The notes below the pieces were generated by a model. It searched no databases and had not been told where the DNA came from. It saw only the letters and a list, made by a program, of their open reading frames with translations. This document shows positions 1 to 8,021 of a stretch of DNA of 13,878 bases, in pieces (position 1 is the first letter of the stretch; the number at the start of each line of letters is the position of its first letter). A program made the translations under genes and the position numbers. The DNA is from Ruminococcus flavefaciens (GTDB taxonomy: Bacteria > Bacillota > Clostridia > Oscillospirales > Ruminococcaceae): positions 1-13,878 of the forward strand of contig SFMO01000065.1 of the NCBI GenBank assembly GCA_004554385.1, read 5' to 3'.

Positions 1-1758
1 CTTTTTGTCTCCGATCATCTCAAGGATGCGTTGTTTTTCCTGCTCGGTATAAGCGAAATATGTCTTTTCCTTAGTGTTTATCTCAAAAAGCGGAGACTCA
101 GCGATATAAACATAGCCCTGCTCAATAAGAGTAGGAGTAAGTCTGTAAAGCATGGTAAGTATAAGAGTTCTTATCTGGAATCCGTCAACATCCGCATCAG
201 TACAGATGACAATTTTGCTCCAGCGGAAATTGTTTATGTCAAAGTTTGAAAGCTCCTTGTTGGCTTTTGTCGTTACTTCAACTCCACATCCCAGTACCTT
301 GATAAGATCCGTGATTATCTCGCTCTTGAATATCTTTGAATATTCAGCCTTAAGGCAGTTGAGTATTTTACCGCGGACAGGAATGATAGCCTGAAATTCA
401 GCATTTCTGGCAAGCTTTACAGAACCGAGAGCCGAATCGCCCTCCACTATATATATCTCACGGCGTGAAACATCCTTGGTACGGCAGTCAACGAACTTCT
501 CAACCATATTTGCAAGGTCGATAGTACCTGTGAGCTTCTTCTTGACGTTAAGACGAACCTTTTCGGCATTTTCACGGCTTCTCTTGTTTATGAGGATCTG
601 CTCGGCGATCTTCTGAGCTTCATCGGGGTTCTCAATAAAGTATACTTCAAGCTGATGTCGGAGGAATTCCGTCATAGCTTCACGGATAAACTTATTGGTG
701 ATAGCCTTCTTTGTCTGGTTTTCATATGAAGTCTGGGTGGAGAAAGATGAGGAAACCAGTATGAGGCATTCCTCAACGTCTGCGTAGGTTATCTTGCCCT
801 CATTTTTCTGATAGCCGTTGATGGACTTGATATAGCTGTCTATCTGGGCAACAAAGGCACGTTTTACAGCGTCCTCGGGAGAGCCGCCGTGCTCAAGAAA
901 GCTTGAGTTGTGATAGTATTCGGTGAGCTTGAATTTATTGGAAAAAGTCACAGCTACATCGAGCTTTACCTTGTATTCAGGCTTATCCTCACGGTCTCTG
1001 CCTCGTTTTTCAGCTGTCCAGTGCTGGATAGACGTAAGATTCTTATCAGCCGACAGCTCTGTTACATAGTCGGTAATGCCGTTTTCATAAATAAATTCCT
1101 GCTCATTGAAGCCTCCTGCCTCATTTTCCGAGCGGAAAACAAACAGGATATTGGGGTTTACCACTGCCTGTCTCTTCAGTATATCACAGAAATATTCATC
1201 AGATACCTCAATATCCGTAAATACTTCAAGGTCAGGACGCCAGCGTGTCTTTGTACCTGTCTGCTTTTTCTTGCATGGTTCTTTTTTCAGACCGCCTACA
1301 TTCTCACCTTTTTCAAAGTGAAGATTATATTTGAAACCGTCACGGACTACCTCAACATCCATGAATTCGGAAGCAAACTGTGTAGCACAGAGTCCCAGGC
1401 CGTTAAGTCCCAGTGAATACTCATATGATTCAGCCGAATCGTCGTACTTACCGCCTGCATAGAGCTCACAGTAAACAAGCTCCCAGTTATAGCGCTGTTC
1501 GTTATTGTTAAAGTCAACAGGACAGCCGCGTCCGAAGTCCTCGACTTCGATGTCGTGGTTCCTGAAGTGAGTAATGACTATTTTATTACCGTATCCCTCA
1601 CGGGCTTCGTCAATGGAATTTGAGATAACCTCAAAAATAGAGTGCTCACAGCCGTCTAAGCCGTCTGAGCCGAAAATAACCGCAGGACGCTTACGAACCT
1701 TGTCTGCGCCCTTGAGCATTGTAATACTTTCATTGCCGTAGTCTTGTTTTTTAGCCAT
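1..1758 (-). CDS. Type IIA DNA topoisomerase B subunit (GyrB/ParE-like), partial at the left edge
   Basis: ATP-hydrolysing subunit of a type II topoisomerase, which with a GyrA/ParC-type partner passes one DNA duplex through another. The 586 codons in the window are the N-terminal part; the C-terminus lies beyond position 1. Visible in order: a GHKL ATPase domain with EVISNSIDEA (about residues 43-52; Asn47 for Mg-ATP), DFGRGCP (74-80) and a glycine lid LGLNGLG (116-122); a transducer domain with QTK (348-350); a Toprim domain with EGDSA (439-443) and DADVDG (521-526). Standard GyrB/ParE proteins have GLHGVG in the lid, so this is a divergent branch that I associate with Clostridia, often annotated only as a toprim-domain protein. 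The start ATG at 1758 has GAAAGG 9 nt upstream. A gyrA/parC-type partner is expected downstream, outside the window. Whether it acts as gyrase or topoisomerase IV cannot be told from this part. Confidence 0.9.
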   Translation of the reverse strand, partial: MAKKQDYGNESITMLKGADKVRKRPAVIFGSDGLDGCEHSIFEVISNSIDEAREGYGNKIVITHFRNHDIEVEDFGRGCPVDFNNNEQRYNWELVYCELYAGGKYDDSAESYEYSLGLNGLGLCATQFASEFMDVEVVRDGFKYNLHFEKGENVGGLKKEPCKKKQTGTKTRWRPDLEVFTDIEVSDEYFCDILKRQAVVNPNILFVFRSENEAGGFNEQEFIYENGITDYVTELSADKNLTSIQHWTAEKRGRDREDKPEYKVKLDVAVTFSNKFKLTEYYHNSSFLEHGGSPEDAVKRAFVAQIDSYIKSINGYQKNEGKITYADVEECLILVSSSFSTQTSYENQTKKAITNKFIREAMTEFLRHQLEVYFIENPDEAQKIAEQILINKRSRENAEKVRLNVKKKLTGTIDLANMVEKFVDCRTKDVSRREIYIVEGDSALGSVKLARNAEFQAIIPVRGKILNCLKAEYSKIFKSEIITDLIKVLGCGVEVTTKANKELSNFDINNFRWSKIVICTDADVDGFQIRTLILTMLYRLTPTLIEQGYVYIAESPLFEINTKEKTYFAYTEQEKQRILEMIGDKK

Positions 1759-1799
1759 AATCCTCTGCCTTTCGGTCACGTTTTAATGCATACTTAAAT

Positions 1800-1828
1800 A
1801 TTATATCACATTAATTTTTTTTTTGCAA
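1800..1828 (-). promoter_or_regulatory. Sigma-A-type promoter of the topoisomerase B gene
   Basis: Reading the minus strand, -35 TTGCAA (1823-1828) and -10 TATAAT (1800-1805) are separated by exactly 17 nt. The spacer begins with a run of A residues (ten counting the last two bases of the -35). Transcription would start near 1793, leaving a leader of about 35 nt before the ATG at 1758. The -35 matches the consensus at 4 of 6 positions and the -10 at all 6. Confidence 0.65.
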
Positions 1829-1857
1829 GTCCGCGGCAATAAATTTCCCTATATATG

Positions 1858-1884
1858 GAAAAAGCAGCTCTGAAAGCTGCTTTT
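1858..1884 (-). terminator. Rho-independent terminator of copA
   Basis: A perfect 10-bp stem (1860-1869 with 1875-1884, arm AAAAGCAGCT) encloses a 5-nt loop. On the minus strand it is followed by a T-run and lies 5 nt beyond the copA stop codon. It separates copA from the topoisomerase gene, which has its own promoter just beyond. Confidence 0.88.
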
Positions 1885-1888
1885 ATCC

Positions 1889-4396
1889 TCAGTTTAAGCC
1901 GATATACTTGTAACCTGCATCAGTTATCGCCTTTTTTACCGCCTTTTCGTCAATATTGCCTGACAATGCAAGAACAGCCGAGCCCTTTTCGTGGCTTGGA
2001 ACAGCCTCATCTACAAATGGCAGCTCCTCAAGAGCCTTTTTTACTCTTGCTTCGCAATGGCCACACATCATGCCTTTTATTCTGACAGTTACCTCAGATG
2101 TTTCACCGCCGTCGTCATTAAGCTCTGTCCTCAACTTTTTATCGCGGCTGCTGTCATGGACCTTGAAGAAATTAAGCCTTAAAGCGTTTGTTACAACAAA
2201 AAAGCTTGAAAGACTCATTGCCGCAGCTCCGAACATAGGATTCATCTGCCAGCCGAAAAGCTTTGAATAAACTCCCGCAGCAAGAGGTATACCTATTATA
2301 TTGTATATAAACGCCCAGAAAAGATTCTGTCTTATATTCCGCAGAGCCGCCCTGCTCAGTCTTACAGCCGCAGGCACATCGCTCAGACGGCTTTTCATCA
2401 GGACGATGTCAGCTGCGTCAATAGCAACATCAGCACCTGCTCCGATAGCGATACCCATGTCAGCCGTCGTAAGCGCAGGAGCATCATTGATGCCATCTCC
2501 GACCATTACTACCTTGCCCTTTTTCTTCAGCCTGCGGATAACTGCCTCCTTACCATCAGGAAGCACACCTGCAACGACCTCATCAACACCAGCCTGTTCT
2601 CCTATGGTTTTTGCTGTTTTTTCATTATCTCCCGTAAGCATTACCACACGGATACCCATATTTTTAAGTTCCCGTATTGCCTGTGGACTGTCGTCTTTTA
2701 TTACATCTGCAACAGCTATAATGCCCACAAGTTTATCATCCATTGCAAAAAACAGCGGAGTTTTTCCCTGCTCCGACAGTTCTTCTGCTTTTGCTGAGAT
2801 TTCACCGCTTATCTCTGCATAAGGCCTTACCATAACAGCGTTTCCGCCGATATACGAACTTTCTCCGTATCTCCCCGACACACCGCTTCCAGCAACAACT
2901 CTGAAATCGGTCAGTTCATCATAGGCAACAGCATTTTCCGTACTATACTGAACAACAGCCCTTGCAAGAGGATGCTCACTTTTTTTCTCAAGTGAATAAG
3001 CCAGTGACAGTAATTCCTGCTCACTGAAACCGTTTAAAGGAATTATATCTGTGACCTCAGGTTCTCCTCTTGTTATCGTTCCTGTTTTGTCAAGAGCAAT
3101 TATCTGAGCCTTGCCTGCTTCTTCAAGTGAAGCTGCTGTCTTGAACAAGAGCCCGTTCTTAGCTCCCACGCCGCTTCCGACCATAATAGCAACAGGCGTC
3201 GCCAGACCAAGAGCGCAGGGGCAGCTGATAACAAGAACCGAGATCGCTCTTGCAAGTGAAAAACCAACTTCACGTCCGACAATAAGCCAGACTATAAATG
3301 TCAGAAGGGCAATGCCAATAACAACGGGTACAAATATCCCTGATACCTTATCTGCTATCTTGGCAATCGGAGCCTTTGTCGCTGCTGCATCGCTGACCAT
3401 TCTTATTATCTGCGATAAGGTCGTATCCTCGCCTACTCTTGTAGCTTCGCATCGAAGATAACCCGAGCTGTTTATAGTTGCAGCCGACACGCTGTCCCCT
3501 GCGGCTTTATCAACAGGTATACTTTCGCCCGTGAGTGCAGCTTCGTTTACCGAACCCTCTCCATCAATGACTATACCGTCAACAGGTATGCTTTCACCTG
3601 CCCTTACGGCAAAAATATCGCCTTTCTTTACCTGCTCCACAGGGACTACTGTTTCTTCACCGTCACGTACAATCACTGCTGTTTCGGGAGCAAGCTTCAT
3701 AAGGCTTTTCAAAGCATCAGTGGTCTTTCCCTTTGAACGAGCTTCAAGCATTTTTCCAACGGTTATAAGGGTGAGTATCATAGCGGCAGACTCAAAATAA
3801 AGGTCATGCATATATGACGACACCGCAGACATGTCTCCGCGCTGCTGAGCAGCAGTCATCAGAAATAATACGGCTGTACTGTATACAAATGACGCCCCTG
3901 AGCCAAGAGCCACAAGTGTGTCCATATTAGGGGAACGGTTTATTATCCCCCTGAAGCCGTTAATAAAGAATTTTTGATTTATGACCATGACTATGGCTGC
4001 AAGCAGGAGCTCCGCAAGTGCCATCATCAAATGATTGCCCTCCATTACAGAAGGCAGAGGTGCTCCGAACATAGTATGCCCCATAGAGATATACATAAGA
4101 ACTATAAGAAATCCGAGAGAAGCGATCAGACGTCGTTTCATCTTAGGAGTTTCCGTATCTTTCAGTTCGTCTTCCTTTGCTGAGGTATCAGTGCCTGCCC
4201 CCTTTAACGATGCTCCGTAGCCTGCTTTTTTTACCGCAGAGATGATCTCCTCAGCAGATGCAGTACCGTCAACTCCCATTGAATTAGTAAGAAGGTTTAC
4301 GGAACATGATGTGACGCCGTCAACTGCTGAAACCGCTTTTTCTACACGTGCACTGCATGCAGCACAGCTCATACCCGTAACATTATATTGCTTCAT
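1889..4396 (-). CDS. copA: Cu+-exporting P1B-type ATPase CopA with N- and C-terminal HMA domains
   Basis: Membrane pump that uses ATP to export cuprous (possibly silver) ions from the cytoplasm. The 835 residues show: an N-terminal heavy-metal-associated domain with CAAC (11-14); a transmembrane region starting near 90; the actuator TGES (289-292); the membrane metal-site motif CPC (392-394); phosphorylated Asp436 in DKTGT; the P1B nucleotide-binding HP dipeptide (475-476); the hinge GDGINDAP (633-640); and the Cu-type signatures YN (698-699) and MSLSS (727-731) in the last membrane helices. These define a CopA-type pump rather than a Zn/Cd ATPase. Unusually, a second HMA domain with CGHC (778-781) follows the last helix at about 769-835 and resembles the free chaperone CopZ. 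The ATG at 4396 has AAGGAG 7 nt upstream. It is transcribed from its own promoter and ends at a terminator, so it is probably monocistronic. No copY, csoR or separate copZ is in the window. Confidence 0.97.
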   Translation of the reverse strand: MKQYNVTGMSCAACSARVEKAVSAVDGVTSCSVNLLTNSMGVDGTASAEEIISAVKKAGYGASLKGAGTDTSAKEDELKDTETPKMKRRLIASLGFLIVLMYISMGHTMFGAPLPSVMEGNHLMMALAELLLAAIVMVINQKFFINGFRGIINRSPNMDTLVALGSGASFVYSTAVLFLMTAAQQRGDMSAVSSYMHDLYFESAAMILTLITVGKMLEARSKGKTTDALKSLMKLAPETAVIVRDGEETVVPVEQVKKGDIFAVRAGESIPVDGIVIDGEGSVNEAALTGESIPVDKAAGDSVSAATINSSGYLRCEATRVGEDTTLSQIIRMVSDAAATKAPIAKIADKVSGIFVPVVIGIALLTFIVWLIVGREVGFSLARAISVLVISCPCALGLATPVAIMVGSGVGAKNGLLFKTAASLEEAGKAQIIALDKTGTITRGEPEVTDIIPLNGFSEQELLSLAYSLEKKSEHPLARAVVQYSTENAVAYDELTDFRVVAGSGVSGRYGESSYIGGNAVMVRPYAEISGEISAKAEELSEQGKTPLFFAMDDKLVGIIAVADVIKDDSPQAIRELKNMGIRVVMLTGDNEKTAKTIGEQAGVDEVVAGVLPDGKEAVIRRLKKKGKVVMVGDGINDAPALTTADMGIAIGAGADVAIDAADIVLMKSRLSDVPAAVRLSRAALRNIRQNLFWAFIYNIIGIPLAAGVYSKLFGWQMNPMFGAAAMSLSSFFVVTNALRLNFFKVHDSSRDKKLRTELNDDGGETSEVTVRIKGMMCGHCEARVKKALEELPFVDEAVPSHEKGSAVLALSGNIDEKAVKKAITDAGYKYIGLN

Positions 4397-4421
4397 ATGT
4401 CAACTCCTTCCATATAATTCA

Positions 4422-4450
4422 ATTATAACCCAAAGTATTACAGCTGTCAA
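4422..4450 (-). promoter_or_regulatory. Consensus sigma-A promoter of copA
   Basis: On the minus strand a perfect -35 TTGACA (4445-4450) and a perfect -10 TATAAT (4422-4427) are separated by exactly 17 nt. The expected start is near 4415, giving a leader of about 20 nt that holds the AAGGAG site (4404-4409). Such a strong promoter needs repression in order to respond to copper, which fits the cop-box-like palindrome overlapping its -35. Confidence 0.85.
4439..4448. promoter_or_regulatory. Cop-box-like operator overlapping the copA -35
   Basis: The minus strand reads GACAGCTGTA, matching the CopY operator core TACANNTGTA at 9 of 10 positions and fully matching the relaxed form with K (G or T) first. 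It shares four bases with the -35 hexamer, so a bound CopY-type repressor would block RNA polymerase. The repressor gene itself is not in the window; a CsoR-type site is the alternative. Confidence 0.55.
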
Positions 4451-4464
4451 TTAGCCGCGGCTAA
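4451..4464. repeat. Perfect 14-bp palindrome upstream of the copA promoter
   Basis: TTAGCCGCGGCTAA is its own reverse complement and directly abuts the copA -35 hexamer. It could be a second operator half or a short hairpin at the end of the gatCAB-arsC transcript. No T-run follows it on the minus strand, so it does not look like an intrinsic terminator. Confidence 0.5.
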
Positions 4465-4486
4465 CGAAAAAATCACGTATTTAGTA

Positions 4487-4837
4487 TTACTTGAAAAACT
4501 CCTCATATTCCTTTTCTCTGAATCCTACTATTACTTTTCTGCCATCAGTAAGGATCGGTCTTTTTACGAGCATTCCATCGGAAGCCAGAAGCTCTATCTG
4601 TTCATCGTCGCTCATTTCAGGAAGCTTGTTTTTCAGATCCATTGATTTATATAGAAGTCCGCTTGTGTTAAAGAACTTTTTCAGCGGCAATCCGCTGATC
4701 TTATACCATTCCTTCAGCTCGGACACAGTCGGATTATTCTCCTTTATGTCCCTGAGTTCATAGGTAATGCCTTTTTCATCAAGCCACTTCTTCGCCTTCT
4801 GACAGGTAGTGCACTTTGGATAGCATATAAATTTCAT
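4487..4837 (-). CDS. ArsC/Spx-family thioredoxin-fold protein (arsenate reductase family)
   Basis: A 116-residue protein of the ArsC/Spx/MgsR family. It begins with the strand and redox motif around CTTC (Cys9-Cys12) and contains the conserved region SGLPLKKFFNTSG (48-60) and the KRP motif (92-94), whose Arg is conserved in the family. Relatives annotated as arsenate reductase family include YusI-like proteins of unknown substrate. True ArsC enzymes reduce arsenate, while Spx binds the RNA polymerase alpha subunit; neither role is shown here. There is no arsR, arsB or acr3 beside it. It is the last gene of the gatCAB unit: gatB ends TGA, one base follows, then the ATG at 4837, with AAAGGAG (4845-4851) 7 nt upstream lying partly inside gatB. 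It is therefore co-transcribed and probably translationally coupled. Confidence 0.88.
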   Translation of the reverse strand: MKFICYPKCTTCQKAKKWLDEKGITYELRDIKENNPTVSELKEWYKISGLPLKKFFNTSGLLYKSMDLKNKLPEMSDDEQIELLASDGMLVKRPILTDGRKVIVGFREKEYEEFFK

Positions 4838-4838
4838 A

Positions 4839-6278
4839 TCAATTCTCCTTTTTAAGTTTGTTTTCGAGTATACTTCTGAGTTTGGCCGGATCAGCCTTAC
4901 CCTTTGAGAGCTTCATGGACTGTCCGACAAGATAGCCTAATGCATTGCTCTTTCCATTCTGATAATCGCGTACGGATTTTTCATTGTCTGTTATGACCTT
5001 GTCCGCAATATCGCTCAGAAATTCCTCGTCCGAGTTCTGTGCAAGTCCGAGCCTTTCGATTATATCTGCTGTATTGCCTCCTGAGCTTACAAGCTCGGCA
5101 AATACACGTTTAGCGCCGGTACTCGATATTATTCCGTTTTCAGCTGCTTCACAGAGCTCACAAAGAGCCTGTGCTGTAAGCGGAGTATCGGCAATACTTC
5201 TGCCTGTATCGTTCATAAACTTCGTAACTTCCCCAAGTATCCGATTGGCGACCGAGCGTGGTCTGCATCTTCCAAGAGATATGCAATCATCATAGAGTGC
5301 AGCCTTGTCAGGGGAATCTGCAATGACAAAAGCCTCGTCGCAGTTCATGCCATGCTCTTTTACATAGCGGATCATCTTTCTGTTCGGAAGCTCAGGTATC
5401 TCGCTGCGGAGCTCTTCCACCCTTTCACTGCTTATCACAACAGCTCCCAGATCAGGCTCAGGGAAAAAACGGTAATCCTGAAGCTCCTCCTTGCTTCGCA
5501 TAATAGTGCTTACACCCTTTTTGTCATCCCAGCGACGGGTCTCTCGTTCGACCAGCCCACCCGAAGCAATTATATCGGTCTGGCGTTTTATCTCGTATTC
5601 TATTCCTCTTACCGCACCACTGAAGCTGTTGACATTTTTCAACTCGCAGCGCTCGCCAAGGGGAGTTCCCTTCTCATGTACCGAAACATTGACATCACAT
5701 CTTATGCTGCCTTCCTGCATTTTGCAATCAGAAATATCAATGTATCTTAGTATGCTCCTGACTGTTTCGAGAAATACATATGCCTCTCTTGAACTGTGCA
5801 GGTCCGGATCTGTAACTATCTCTATCAAAGGCACTCCGCAGCGGTTATAATCACATAGAGTACCATCAAAACCATCATCATGTATAAGCTTGCCTGCGTC
5901 CTCTTCAATGTGGATACGGTCGATACCTACCCTTTTTACTTCACCGTCCACAATAATATCAAGACTTCCGTTTCCGCATATGGGGATCTCCGACTGAGAG
6001 ATCTGATAAGCCTTGGGAAGATCGGGGTAAAAGTAATTCTTTCTTTCCATACGGCTGACATTATTTATCCTGCAGCCAAGAGCGTGTCCCATTTTAACAG
6101 CAAAATCGCAGACTCTGCTGTTAAGTACCGGGAGAGTCCCCGGAAGTCCGAGACATATGGGGCAAACATTGGTATTCGGTAAAGCTCCGAACTCATTTTT
6201 ACAGCTGCAGAATATCTTTGATGCTGTTTTTAATTCTACGTGTATCTCAAGACCTATGGAGCATTCAAGCTCAGCCAT
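4839..6278 (-). CDS. gatB: Aspartyl/glutamyl-tRNA amidotransferase subunit B
   Basis: The tRNA-binding and kinase subunit of GatCAB. It phosphorylates misacylated Glu-tRNA(Gln) or Asp-tRNA(Asn), and ammonia from GatA then makes the amide. The 479 residues start SIGLEIHVEL, carry a zinc-knuckle pair CSC (24-26) and CPIC (39-42), the GatB signature near MERKNYFYPDLPK, and end with the YqeY-like tail domain (NGKSNALGYLVGQ near 443-455). I chose the ATG at 6278 because AGGAGGT lies 7 nt upstream (6286-6292) and the family starts there; an in-frame ATG at 6314 would add 12 residues without support. The start overlaps the end of gatA by 8 nt and the ribosome site lies inside gatA, implying coupled translation. 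Length and motifs are normal. Confidence 0.97.
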   Translation of the reverse strand: MAELECSIGLEIHVELKTASKIFCSCKNEFGALPNTNVCPICLGLPGTLPVLNSRVCDFAVKMGHALGCRINNVSRMERKNYFYPDLPKAYQISQSEIPICGNGSLDIIVDGEVKRVGIDRIHIEEDAGKLIHDDGFDGTLCDYNRCGVPLIEIVTDPDLHSSREAYVFLETVRSILRYIDISDCKMQEGSIRCDVNVSVHEKGTPLGERCELKNVNSFSGAVRGIEYEIKRQTDIIASGGLVERETRRWDDKKGVSTIMRSKEELQDYRFFPEPDLGAVVISSERVEELRSEIPELPNRKMIRYVKEHGMNCDEAFVIADSPDKAALYDDCISLGRCRPRSVANRILGEVTKFMNDTGRSIADTPLTAQALCELCEAAENGIISSTGAKRVFAELVSSGGNTADIIERLGLAQNSDEEFLSDIADKVITDNEKSVRDYQNGKSNALGYLVGQSMKLSKGKADPAKLRSILENKLKKEN

Positions 6279-7701
6279 GATAAACACCTCCTGCGACTTC
6301 ATAACAATACGCAATGCTCAGAAGCTCGTTGTCTCCGTATCTTCTGCCTATAAGCTGCAAGCCTATGGGCAAGCCGTCTGAGGCTGTTCCGCAGGGAATG
6401 CTTACCGCAGGAAGCCCTGCAAGACTTGAAGGAACAGTACATATATCAGCTGAATATATGTCAGCAAGTCTTTTGCCTTTGCCAAGCTTTATACCTGCCT
6501 CAGGGTAGACAGGCGATACAACAGCATCACAGCTCCTGAAGATCTCATCAAACTCTCTGCAAAGCCTTTGCCTGAACAGTGCCGCACGTTTGTAGTAAGA
6601 ATCGCTGCATCCCTCGCTGAGAACAAAAGTCCCCAGCAGGATACGTCTTTTAACCTCATCACCAAAGCCCTCTGTGCGGCTTTTTCTGATCATTTCCATC
6701 GGCGAACTGCAGCCCTCTGCTCTGAATCCGTAACGAACGCCGTCATAACGAGCGAGATTTGAGGAAGCTTCGGCGGAAGAAATGACATAGTATGCCTTTA
6801 CTGCGGAAGAAAGAGATGGCAGGGATATATCATGTATCACAGCACCTTCTGACTCCATAAGCTTTACAGCACCAATGACAGCAGTCTTAACATCATCACT
6901 TACCATATCTCCGAAAAGCTCTTCCGGTATGCCTATACGCACCCCCTTTAAGCTGTGGAAGGAGTGTTCCGAAAAAAAATTATGATTATTTGTCACATCT
7001 CTCGGGTCTGTAACGTTTATAATATTGTGGAGCAGCTGAACATCACGGATATTCTTACCGATCGTTCCTATCCTGTCAAGTGACGAAGCAAATGCGATCA
7101 GTCCGTATCTTGAAACAGCACCATATGAAGGGCAGAATCCTGCAACTCCGCAGAAAGAAGCCGGCTGACGAACTGAGCCTCCTGTATCAGAGCCAAGTGC
7201 CAGAGTGGCTGCCCCACCTGCAACTGCTGCGGCAGAGCCTCCTGACGAACCGCCGGCGGAATAGCTTGTATTTACAGGATTTTTTACAGCTCCGAATATT
7301 CCTGTATCCGATGCCGACCCCATTGCAAATTCGTCCATATTTGTCTTTCCGATAATAACTGCTCCTGCAGCCTCCAGAAGCTCCACAGCAGATGCGCTAT
7401 ACGGAGGAACGTAGTTTTCAAGCATTTTTGACGCACAGGTTGTACGAAGTCCTTTTACGGATATATTGTCCTTGACAGCGACAGGGATACCACAGAGAAC
7501 AGGAACATCTCCACCCTGCGCCAATCTCCTGTCGGCTTCTTCAGCGGCCTTTGCAGCGTTATCGTTAAAGGAAATATATGCATTCAGAGATGGCTGCAGC
7601 TCAACTGCTCTTTTCTTTACCGAATCCAGAAGTTCTACAGCGCTGCACTTTCTGTTCCTGAGCAATTCGGCAAGCTCAAAAGCACTTCTTTCATAAAGCA
7701 T
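6271..7701 (-). CDS. gatA: Aspartyl/glutamyl-tRNA amidotransferase subunit A (glutaminase)
   Basis: Amidase-signature subunit of GatCAB; it hydrolyses glutamine and channels ammonia to GatB. In 476 residues it shows the Ser-cisSer-Lys triad: Lys77 in PVAVKDN, Ser152 in GGSSGGS and Ser176 in SDTGGSVRQP, each offset by two from the Staphylococcus aureus numbering. The ATG at 7701 is chosen over one 39 nt further upstream because GGTGGAG (7709-7715) sits 7 nt from it, the family begins with the helix around YERSAFELAELL, and the junction with gatC is then a single base. The gene overlaps gatB by 8 nt. Its presence suggests that this bacterium makes Gln-tRNA and/or Asn-tRNA indirectly. A long Gly/Ser/Ala-rich signature segment is intact, so the enzyme should be active. 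Confidence 0.97.
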   Translation of the reverse strand: MLYERSAFELAELLRNRKCSAVELLDSVKKRAVELQPSLNAYISFNDNAAKAAEEADRRLAQGGDVPVLCGIPVAVKDNISVKGLRTTCASKMLENYVPPYSASAVELLEAAGAVIIGKTNMDEFAMGSASDTGIFGAVKNPVNTSYSAGGSSGGSAAAVAGGAATLALGSDTGGSVRQPASFCGVAGFCPSYGAVSRYGLIAFASSLDRIGTIGKNIRDVQLLHNIINVTDPRDVTNNHNFFSEHSFHSLKGVRIGIPEELFGDMVSDDVKTAVIGAVKLMESEGAVIHDISLPSLSSAVKAYYVISSAEASSNLARYDGVRYGFRAEGCSSPMEMIRKSRTEGFGDEVKRRILLGTFVLSEGCSDSYYKRAALFRQRLCREFDEIFRSCDAVVSPVYPEAGIKLGKGKRLADIYSADICTVPSSLAGLPAVSIPCGTASDGLPIGLQLIGRRYGDNELLSIAYCYEVAGGVYHG

Positions 7702-7702
7702 A

Positions 7703-7969
7703 TCAGTACTCCACCGTCCTTGGAACAGCAAAACAGCCATTTACCGCCTTAGGAGCATTTTTCATAAGCTCGGAACGATCCGCAGGATAACTCTGAACAC
7801 AATCGCTTCTCAGCTCCATAGCATCAGGTATAGGTGTTTCACCGTCAAGTTCCGGAAGTTCAGATACCATATTTGCTATTTCCTCCATATCACATTGAAA
7901 TCGCGGTATATCAGCATCATTAATTTCAAGAGCTGCAAGCGCAGCGATCTTTCTTACATCAAAATCCAT
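7703..7969 (-). CDS. gatC: Aspartyl/glutamyl-tRNA amidotransferase subunit C
   Basis: Small 88-residue subunit that wraps round the GatA-GatB interface and stabilises the complex. The N-terminal helix DVRKIAALAALEI and the acidic M-E-E-I/L-x-E-L pattern are typical of GatC, as is the C-terminal strand ending in VPRTVEY (families usually show VPxVl). The ATG at 7969 has CAGGAG 6 nt upstream (7976-7981). It is the first gene of the gatC-gatA-gatB-arsC-like unit; its TGA is followed by one base and then the gatA ATG. Confidence 0.93.
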   Translation of the reverse strand: MDFDVRKIAALAALEINDADIPRFQCDMEEIANMVSELPELDGETPIPDAMELRSDCVQSYPADRSELMKNAPKAVNGCFAVPRTVEY

Positions 7970-8021
7970 GTTTTACTCCTGAGATTATTATATTAAAAGT
8001 AGATTGAACGATTTTGCATTC

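Noticed and set aside
910..1416. Plus-strand open frame of 168 codons
   Set aside because: It lies opposite the topoisomerase gene, whose protein motifs are intact. The antisense product has no recognisable domain and no ribosome site.
2301..2822. Plus-strand open frame of 173 codons within copA
   Set aside because: Antisense shadow of the P and N domains of CopA; the Ser/Thr/Pro-rich product reflects reversed codon bias.
4451..4464. Palindrome read as a terminator for the gatCAB-arsC-like operon
   Set aside because: No T-run follows it on the minus strand; the only T-run precedes it. Read-through into copA remains possible.
4487..4837. Arsenic resistance operon
   Set aside because: Only one ArsC-family gene is present, with no arsR, arsB or acr3, and it is coupled to gatB.
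6279..6314. Extended gatB start adding 12 residues
   Set aside because: The AGGAGGT site 7 nt before the ATG at 6278 and the family-typical N-terminus favour the shorter form.
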